From: Pseudofabraea citricarpa
Lineage: Eukaryota; Ascomycota; Leotiomycetes; Helotiales; Dermateaceae
Assembly: GCA_029641185.1 (NCBI GenBank)
Contig: JAPWGK010000034.1
Coordinates: forward strand, 62,001-126,000
Direction of reading: 5' to 3'
Length of the DNA stretch: 64,000 nt
The position numbers and the translations under genes are program-made. This document shows positions 56,527 to 64,000 of this stretch, piece by piece (within the stretch, counting starts at the first letter, position 1; each line of letters opens with the position of its first letter). The notes under the pieces are model-generated. The model did not search any database. It was given only the letters and a program-made list of their open reading frames with translations, and was not told the DNA's origin.

Positions 56527-57292
56527 AAGAAAATTGCGGCGGTATAGGCAATTAAGGCATTAATATCCACCCAGAGACTTCCGTTTGGAGGTTTAATAAA
56601 GGTTTACAGCCTGGAAACTACATTCGAGACTATTAATTCAAATGATTGCTGACCTATCTAACAGTCCCTAGTCTGTATCATACTAGTCTCCCTCTTAGCG
56701 AACGGGGTTCCTATACGATAAATAGGCTATTCCTTGATAGCCGAGCCAAAGTTAACCAGACCCTATCTATCTATTCTGGTGGATCTCTGAGTGGCTGTAA
56801 AGAACTCAAAATTTTGTATGAATAGAAAGGATAATTCAGCTTGTTGAATAAAATTGAACCCAGCGCTATCATCTATATCATTGTTGATAATATAATAACG
56901 AGATGGCACCCCTCGCTTAAGTCTACCGGCGAGAAGAAATCTAAATTTTACGATAGACTGTATCACCTTCGCAGCATTAATTTTCTTGTCGGTATTTCTA
57001 ACAGCTATTTTGCTGGTATAATATAAGGTTTGGTTAAGTGGTGGTATTTTGACTGCAATTTTAGTACGCACCTTAATGTTGTACACCCTTGACATCACTG
57101 CAGCTTTGCAGACGGGTATTCGGCTATCGCGATCACCGTGACTGTAAGGCTAATAACACTTGTAGTGCATTAGCTCCTCTGCTCTAACTAGACATCATTT
57201 AAATCATTAGATATATCAGTGCTTAATTATTTCGCATCTACTTTTCACTCCTCTCTCCTGTTTTCTATTTTTAATTAAATCACAACTCTAAA
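56527..57292. other. AT-rich relic block
   Basis: The interval is clearly AT-rich next to its neighbours, with internal direct and inverted AT motifs. A minus-strand open frame of about 110 codons (56763-57098) has transposon-like basic composition but no recognisable domain. It is possibly a RIP-decayed mobile-element fragment. The right end is the UstYa-like gene's promoter. Confidence 0.4.
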
Positions 57293-58082
57293 ATGGGTGT
57301 TCTACTAACCTCTTTGCCGAAATGGGTGGTTATGATTGCACTGTTCATTTTATCCGCCAACTTAGTTTATTTCCTCTCGAGAAACGAATCATCTAGAATA
57401 TCTACAGTGTATCAAAGCAACAGCTGGCTCTCTAAATGTAGCTGCCCAGATACCACCCATCCAAAAATGTTCTTTCCCGACGGTGAAAGGTTCCAACCTT
57501 CCTCTAAACATACATACTCTACAAATGGAGGAAAAGATAATCATATCGATACCACATGGGATACGAGTCCCACTCCCAAGGGCGGCTTTCTGCATATAAG
57601 ACAGGGTACGGATACCCCGTGGCAATATGGAGTTTCCATGTTTCATCAGCTACACTGCTTAGATGAACTTCGAGCGAGTTTGACGGGTCAGGAACACCAT
57701 CATCATGAGGCTATTTTAAAGGAGCGATCAGAAGGGATGAACTCGAGTTCTGATTATTTGCATTTGATTCATTGTATCAACTATATTGCTCAGGTGTGCC
57801 CCTTGCCCTTTTCTCATTTTCTCCTTGTATTTGTTGTGTACTGATAATGTAAAGGGAGTCTTGTGTGCAGCAGACGACACGTTAGAGGACCCGAAAGTAT
57901 TCGCAACCCATCCTTCTGATATACCGATGCGTACTATCAATGGCCACAGAAGTATCCATCAGTGTAAAGATAGTTCGTGGATTCGAGAAGCGGTTTTGAA
58001 GTCGGAGAAGGAACCGTTAACAGCGAGGGTTGTCAAAAATGGGGATGCTGTTCGGGACGTTATATTAAATCCTAGATTCTAA
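57293..58082 (+). CDS. UstYa-family (DUF3328) oxidase-like protein
   Basis: Exons 57293-57793 and 57855-58082 (phase 0 intron of 61 bases) encode 242 residues. The layout is that of the family: a single N-terminal membrane helix (WVVMIALFILSANLVYFL, residues 11-28) followed by a lumenal domain with two HxxHC motifs. These are HQLHC at 118-122 and HLIHC at 157-161, the latter continuing INYIAQGVLCAADD across the intron. UstYa proteins catalyse oxidative cyclisation, dehydrogenation or chlorination in fungal RiPP and other secondary-metabolite pathways, using metal bound by the His residues. The neighbour on the right is an S41 peptidase, as in the ustiloxin locus. No precursor peptide gene was recognised. 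Confidence 0.85.
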
Positions 58083-59441
58083 TAAGACTCTTGTCTACGC
58101 ATCCGCAAATCGTTTAACGAGATGAGCTAGAATCTAGCAGCAAGAATCCAAGAGATATACTACGAGAAGATGATGAGAGACTATGTAAATTATTATGTCG
58201 TATCCTTCCTAGATGTCTATGACAAATTCAACACGCAATTTCGTAACCCACAATGCACAGACATGATCACGTTTGTGCAGATACAAATTCCGTGATCGTT
58301 CACTTGAAATTACACAGTCTTCTCAGGCATACTCCTTGTAACAACTGATAAGAGCAGATGGGTTGTCACAAGACATAACTTGCGATACATGGATCACTTT
58401 TCCCCCTCACGATAGCGTCTTTGTTTCCCAAGAGGGGCACAGAGCCAAACGCCAAGAAAAGATGAGTATGAAGCTTTGATGGCTTCCAAGCAAGCTTTTG
58501 GTGGCTGTGCTCTTGGAGTTTGATATCTGTTTTGATATAGGCCTCTTTTGATTTAGTCGTATCTGCCCTTTTCAAATTTCATCTCCACTGAATTCATCTG
58601 ATAAGACATAAAGATGTTATTGATAAACCCACTTAAAATAATATCTTGCTTCCTTCACGAACTGGAGGGCCACTGTCTTGTTCCCCAAGTGTCACGAGTT
58701 GGGATTTCTTGCCGCTCTGACAGCTCTAAACAAACTCGATGGTATTTCTCTTATCGCAGCTTCTGGTTGGTGCTGCTGGTATGCGGAACGTCAATGAAAC
58801 CGGGCCCGTAATCTCTACTGGAGATAACGATTTCTGTCGTGTCTGGTGCTTGTTTCGTGTATGATCAGACATTATGCAAATATCTCGCTTATCTTATCAA
58901 AATTTGAAAAGCTTTTGACAGTTCAACATTGTCTGCGGGGTGTAGACTGTGATTGTGGTTTAAACCTGCTGCTATAGATATTGTGTTAGTAGAAAATTTA
59001 GAATCATTTAGTGGAAGTTCGTTGTCTAGTTGGAAAGGTTTTCACGGTGTAGATAAACACTGCTCGTCTGTGCGTTCTCCTTCCATAGATCTGCATGGGA
59101 GTGTAAATTAGGTTTCGGCACATTAGGCGACAAATAGCGAGTGTGCACGAGCTACAAATCAGGGGCTTGTCTACCGTTTGAAGCGAGGGCCATGTTCAGA
59201 ACAGTGCCTGCTGTTTGTACCTTGGTATCGGACAGATTAACTTGGAGCTCCCGGAAAGAACAGCATCCAAACTCAAAGTGGGTGGTCTTAGCGAAAAGGG
59301 GGGTCAAGGGGCTAGAAATCAGTCAAGTTTCGACTCCCCGGAAACCACGCGACATGTATATAATTGTGACCTCGGTCCCATCTTAAGTTACGGGACGGTA
59401 TTGCATCTTTTTCCATTCTTTAATCCTTCTCGTTTCTGAAA
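58083..59441. other. Intergenic 1.36 kb between UstYa-like and S41 peptidase genes
   Basis: I looked for a short secreted precursor with repeated cores and Lys-Arg sites and found none. It contains one PacC-type GCCAAG (58451-58456) and the S41 promoter with a TATATAA box at 59357. Confidence 0.5.
59357..59363 (+). promoter_or_regulatory. TATA box of the S41 peptidase gene
   Basis: TATATAA lies 85 bases before the ATG at 59442, followed by CT-rich sequence. Confidence 0.55.
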
Positions 59442-61934
59442 ATGCGCCTTCAAGTTGCGCTTGCTGCTGGTGCAGTGACGCACGTTGTACTTGCTGCTCC
59501 TGCATCAATACAACTCAACCCAAGACAAAATGCGAGTACGCCTTGTGCAATTGCAAGTAGCAAAGCAGCCGCTGCGTTAGCTGCAGCACCATCAGGTATG
59601 TAAAATAACACAAGATTTCCCATTCAGGAGTCACAGGAAGATTCACTAACTCAAAATAGCCAGAGCAACAATCGAGGCCCAAGTAGCATTTGACTGTTTA
59701 AATTCAGTACCGTTGCGATCAAACGAGGCGGTGCAACTTGTTGATGCGATCAAACCTTATGTCGAATGGCAAAGTGGTAAGCTTCTTTTCCTTGCATGGA
59801 ATATGCCAAGAACCATAGCGCATGAATTATACTGACTTCTTTCTACAGATCTCGCTTATCTGAAAGAACCACCAAAGGATTATCCCTTCAAGGCACTGGA
59901 TGTATTCGGTGGTCTTGATGCTGTCAAAGCTAATATTACATCTGGGACTTTCAAAAGCGAGTACGAATTCCAAGCGAATCTATTCCAGGTTTTCAACTCT
60001 GCTCATGATGGTCATTTCGTATTTTACCCCGATGCCTTGACCAAAGCTTTCACCTGGCGCAGACAAGTGGCCTTAGTGTCAATTAGCAAAGATGGACTTG
60101 AAATTCCCAAAATTTATGCATATGGTATGTGATTACCAATAGTTTCAATACAGCATCAACCCGCTAACTTAAAATACAGGCGATGTGGCAAACCAAACAG
60201 CAAATTCCACTTTCCAACCATCAGCGATTATCAAGATCAATGATGTTGAAGCTTCGAGATTTGTTCAGGAATCAGCAAATGCAGCTGCACCTTTTCAAGA
60301 TCCAGATGCAGGATATAACTCGATGTTCTTCCAAAAATCTGGACAAGCGGGGTTGGGATTGACAGGATTCTTTCAGGCTGGAGGCCCATTCAATTATATT
60401 TGGCCGGGTGCCACAACGAAATTGGAATTTGAAAATGGAACGACTACAACACTGATGAATTTAGCTGTTGTAAGGTCAAGTCTCACTGGTGTTACGGATG
60501 GAGACAAGTTTTATGAGAAGTTTTGTACTGGGCCAACAGCTGCAGCTGCCCCGGTGCCAAGCCCGACGTCAAGTTCGATAAGTTCTTCAAGCCCAGTCAG
60601 CTCTACCAGCACTTTGGCCAGTTCAGCCACGCCAGCAGCTACAACAGTACCTGGATACCCTGCACCAGTTATAGTTAGCTCTGATTTTATTGTCAGTGGC
60701 TATTATCTCAACGAACCTGGAGCAGAAGATGTCGCAGTCCTGTCTGTTCTCGACTTTGCACCCGCATCCCCAGAGGAATTCCAAACAGTAGTGCAGAAGT
60801 TCACAAGTGGTGCCAAAGCAGCAGGGAAGAAGAAGCTAATCATTGATTTGAGTGTTAACGGAGGTGGATTTCTATTCTTGGGATACGACCTTTTCAGGCA
60901 GTTCTTTCCCCAAATTACTCAGGATGGATTTACTCGATTCCGACAAAATGCCGCTCTGTTAGAAATGGCCAAAGTGGTTTCAAACGCCATCCCAGCAAGT
61001 TTCAATAGGTCAACGGCCACAGATGAAGATATCCAAAATTTTGAATCCTTCTATAATTATCGATTCGATTTAACTATTGCTAATGCTACGTTTCCCAACA
61101 TCGAAGCAAAATTCCTTGGAGTTACAGACAAGTCCGATAAATTCTCCAATTTGATCCGATGGGATATGAGTGATCCACTAGCTACTATCAACACCACATA
61201 CGGTCTTGGTATCGACATTAGTGGTTATGGTTCAAGAACTAACCTCACGCAACAATTCGCAGCTGAAGACATCGTGATGGTAAGTGAAAATAAACAAGTT
61301 TTCAGGTCAATTTTCTAACAGCAATCAGATGTATGACGGGTTCTGTGCATCAACATGTACAATTTTCAGCGAATTCATGCGGCTTCAAGCAGGAGTCAAA
61401 TCGATTGCCTTCGGTGGCCGGCCCTCTAATACAGCCATCCAAGGAATCGGTGGAGTGAAAGGATCACAATCTTATGGCTGGGACGCAATCTACAGCGATG
61501 CACAAAGAGCCCTATCAATCCAAAACGCAACCCAACAGCCACAGTCAGGAATGTTGAAAACACTGACGGATCTCCCAATGAATCGCAGTATTGCATCTGG
61601 GGTCAACCTACGCGACAATGTCCTCCCCCAAAACCTAGGCGATGGTGTCCCTGCACAATTTGTTACTGAGATGTCAGATTGTCGATTGTTCTGGACATCA
61701 GCTATGATCAATGATCAGAAGGCGGTGTGGAATGCTGCTGCAAAGGCGGCATGGGGGAATGGAGCTTGTGTTGCTGGTGGGTTCCCAAAGCAGGCTATTA
61801 TAGCCAGCCAAACGGGAGTCTCGGGACCTTCTCGTGCTGGGGTTGTGAAGACGGAGGTTGTTAAGAGTTCAGTGGAGCTGAACAAAGATGCTAGTTGGGA
61901 TATCAGGCATGGAACGAAAGTTACTTATAGTTAG
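59442..61934 (+). CDS. Secreted S41-family (CPAF/UstP-like) peptidase
   Basis: Five exons (59442-59595, 59660-59776, 59849-60124, 60180-61279, 61329-61934) close in phase and encode 750 residues. The signal peptide is MRLQVALAAGAVTHVVLAAPA. The N-terminal part contains FDCLNSVPLRS, IKPYVEWQSDLAYLKEPP and FNSAHDGHFVFYP, known from fungal S41 proteins. A Ser/Thr/Pro linker (about residues 330-365) separates it from the catalytic part, with LIIDLSVNGGG and YDGFCASTCTIFSEF, whose Ser after CA is the predicted nucleophile. The last intron lies exactly before that motif. Most relatives are secreted endopeptidases of plant-associated ascomycetes; one, UstP, sits in the ustiloxin RiPP locus. Its role here, general digestion or precursor cleavage, is open. 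Confidence 0.87.
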
Positions 61935-62856
61935 ATCGAGTGTGCAGTTTGGCGTGTTTTTAAGCGAGCTTTATTTTGGCGTTTGATTCTAGATATTAAT
62001 ATAGTGTTCCAAACACTCAAATTAATACAGTCTATTTGGAAATGTATTAAATTCGATCTATTTATGAATACCTAGCGATGCCTTGTATCTTGATAAAAGT
62101 AAAAAGTTCGAGGCTGTGATCCAAATACTATCGCTTCTCGCTTAATGCTACACGCCAGAATTTCCAGATCAACTAGAGAGCATAAAATAATACCTCATCT
62201 TGGCTTAAATACGCGAAGGAGAATCTTTACTCGTGCCAATGCTTGGAAATTCCATTATTCTGGCAGGCTTTTTAACCTGACATAACACTGACGTACTGAA
62301 GGCCTCCACTTTCGATGATAATAAACTTGGCACGCACTTGGCATGTACTTGGCATCTCTTGGACTTAATGATGGCTGGGTAATTGAGAAATTTACTTTAA
62401 GTTTTGAATATCATCTCAGTCAAATTTCGTAGGAATGTAGCCTTTCTCCATCCTTTCGTGCATCACGTGGTTTCAATACCGCTCAATCAAGCAACCAATT
62501 TATTTGTATAAACAGAGAGTTATCTCTTTCCACTTTTGACAGTCTTGAAATATGTATACTTGGCTAGAATACAAGCGAGAGATAAGGTAGAGAATTACGT
62601 TTTCACAACAATAACGAATAAAGCTTTAAAGTTCCCCGATGGAAAATTGGAGAACGATAAGATTATGCCAACACTTACCTTGATGGTCTGATATCTGCAA
62701 TTATCATCCACTACCGGCAGTACTTACTTCTCTATCATGATTTTGAAAGATAGAGAAGTACTATAAAGATGGGGTTGCGGCCATAGAAATTTTGTTTGTT
62801 CAGTAGCAGCCTTCAATGCGCCTTTGTCTTTACTTTGCCGGTTTGAACTCATTACC
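61935..62856. other. Intergenic: L-amino acid oxidase promoter with PacC-type sites
   Basis: No gene supported. It contains five CTTGGC (GCCAAG) hexamers at 62199-62564, three of them phased at 11 bases (annotated separately). This is the upstream region of the L-amino acid oxidase gene. Confidence 0.5.
62325..62357. promoter_or_regulatory. Three phased GCCAAG (PacC-type) sites
   Basis: Three 11-base units (ACTTGGCACGC, ACTTGGCATGT, ACTTGGCATCT) each contain CTTGGC, the complement of the PacC consensus GCCARG. The 11-base period puts all three on one face of the helix. Single copies also lie at 62199-62204 and 62559-62564. Confidence 0.55.
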
Positions 62857-64000
62857 ATGGCTTTATCTTTATCCTTTGCCTCTACGTTAGCCATAGCCTT
62901 GATACCACAAATCGTTGCCGATCCTATTCCACGATCATCTGTTACGTTTAGTGGCCCTTTCGAAGTCGAGGTCAATGGAGTGCAAAATATCAATGTCGTA
63001 TACAATGGTCCTTCAGATGGAGAACTATCTATTTACTACGGATCTTGCGATATGACCACTTCCGAGCAAGCACATCACATGATTGGGAAAACACACATTG
63101 GTGATCATCCATTTGCAAAACGTCATATGGAATGGGCAGATCTAAGACCTACTAAATTTGTTTGGCTTGCACCAGCAGAGATTAGTCAAGGATGTCTGCA
63201 TGCATACATCAACGATGAACTATCTGGTAGATCAGATGAGTACAGTGTTTTGAAGCAAAAGACAAAAAGAGCTAGCTTTGCAGATGTGGCTGATCCAATG
63301 GGTCCTTGGTTTGATGGTGTCGAGTACTTACAGCAAAAGCAACCGGATGATGTTTTCGTGGCATCAACTAAATCCAAGTCATTTGGTATTCTGGGAGGTG
63401 GTATTTCAGGATTGATGACAGCAGTGAGTAAATTTCAATTGAAGAGACAGGCTGTTGTTCCTTTAGAATTCTACGACGCTAATTTTCACAGTATCTTCTA
63501 GACTCTGTCGGAATACACAACTGGAAGATCATGGAATCATCTGGTAGAATGGGTGGACGAATTCGCACAACCTATCTGAATGGAACCAGGCCAGACGAGT
63601 ACCAATACCAAGAACTAGGACCAATGAGGTTCCCGCACACTATCACGGATCCAGATACTAACGAGACAATCCCCATCATGGACCAGCGTATGATATATCA
63701 ACTTGCCGATGTTCTCAACGAGATGAATGGAAATGATCCATCTCTAGCCGTCAACTTCATCCCCTGGATTCAAATAAGCGACAATGCACCAGTAGTCACC
63801 TCAAAACGCCGCCCAGACGGAACTATTCCCGGAAGAACTGAAGTAGCAGAGAATCCGGCCTTGGCTGATAATATCACTGCAACATATTCGAATGCCACAG
63901 CAGTTGCAGAAGCTCAAGATGCTCTTACTGCTTGGCTCGGGCTTGATGAGGAGACGGTTCGTGGATTTGCACGGAATGTGTTCCAAGCCCATAAGAAGTC
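62857..64000 (+). CDS. L-amino acid oxidase (flavin), secreted, 3' end beyond the window
   Basis: Exons 62857-63423 and 63492-64000 (phase 0); the second runs off the right edge, so about 358 residues are seen of a protein usually 600-700 long. The start ATG gives MALSLSFASTLAIALIPQIVA, a signal peptide. After an 80-residue lead region typical of secreted fungal oxidases comes the FAD-binding FGILGGGISGLMTA (about 176-189). Across the intron it continues with the adjoining helix and ESSGRMGGRIRTTYLNG, then the substrate-side ELGPMRFPHT. The enzyme oxidises L-amino acids outside the cell to keto acids, ammonia and hydrogen peroxide, for nitrogen capture or alkalinisation. The upstream region carries PacC-type sites, so pH control is plausible. 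Confidence 0.85.

Noticed and set aside
57293..62856. RiPP precursor peptide gene near UstYa
   Set aside because: I scanned for a secreted ORF with repeated cores separated by Lys-Arg and found none in this interval.
1..64000. tRNA, rRNA, CRISPR arrays and intact transposons
   Set aside because: No tRNA B-box/clover pattern, rRNA stretch, spaced direct-repeat array, terminal repeats or transposase/reverse transcriptase motifs were recognised by eye; tRNAscan and repeat searches would be needed to exclude them fully.

Overview
The window is nuclear DNA of a filamentous ascomycete (Pezizomycotina); a helotialean Leotiomycete is my best guess, from gene content only. The genes are widely spaced and sit on both strands. 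Most are broken by 45-70 base GT..AG introns with CTAAC/CTGAC-like branch sites. The families are typically fungal: PTH11-like rhodopsin-domain receptor, WSC/Ser-Thr-rich wall protein, chitin synthase, UstYa (DUF3328), Rtg2 and OCH1-like GT32. I support 21 protein-coding genes. No rRNA, tRNA, CRISPR array or intact transposon was recognised. Exon joins below were placed by eye from splice signals and reading phase.

Layout. 0.7-5.8 kb: an Rtp1-like RNA polymerase II assembly factor and a secreted, probably GPI-anchored DUF2183 phosphatase-like protein, followed by a 3.7 kb stretch without a supported gene. 9.5-15.6 kb: a seven-helix PTH11-like receptor and a Ser/Thr-rich WSC wall protein. 15.8-21.7 kb: an MCT-type MFS transporter, a RidA/flavin amine oxidase fusion and an amino acid permease, which together look like an amine/amino acid use module. 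22.1-30.3 kb: a UDP-N-acetylhexosamine 6-dehydrogenase-like enzyme, a chitin synthase-like GT2 and a GH18 chitinase with a probable GPI tail. This is a coherent predicted module for making and trimming an N-acetylhexosamine polymer that may carry uronic acid.

33.6-38.8 kb: a single-exon gene for a 1743-residue low-complexity protein built from two different repeat arrays; I cannot assign it to a family. 39.2-45.7 kb: a trypsin-like protease without a signal peptide, a secreted S1/P1 nuclease and Rtg2 (Ppx/GppA fold). 46.2-53.0 kb: three membrane proteins of glycan metabolism (a type II beta-propeller-like protein, an acyltransferase-3 protein and a GT32 glycosyltransferase). 53.5-64 kb: an unrecognised gene with an unclear 5' end, a beta-lactamase-fold serine hydrolase, an AT-rich relic, a UstYa-like oxidase, a secreted S41 peptidase and an L-amino acid oxidase that runs off the right edge. 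UstYa plus S41 recalls dikaritin RiPP loci, but no precursor gene was seen.

The strongest unusual signals are the UDP-HexNAc dehydrogenase/chitin synthase/chitinase trio, the two-array repeat protein, the UstYa-S41-oxidase block, the RidA-oxidase fusion with a changed RidA catalytic position, and a phased array of PacC-type GCCAAG sites in front of the L-amino acid oxidase.
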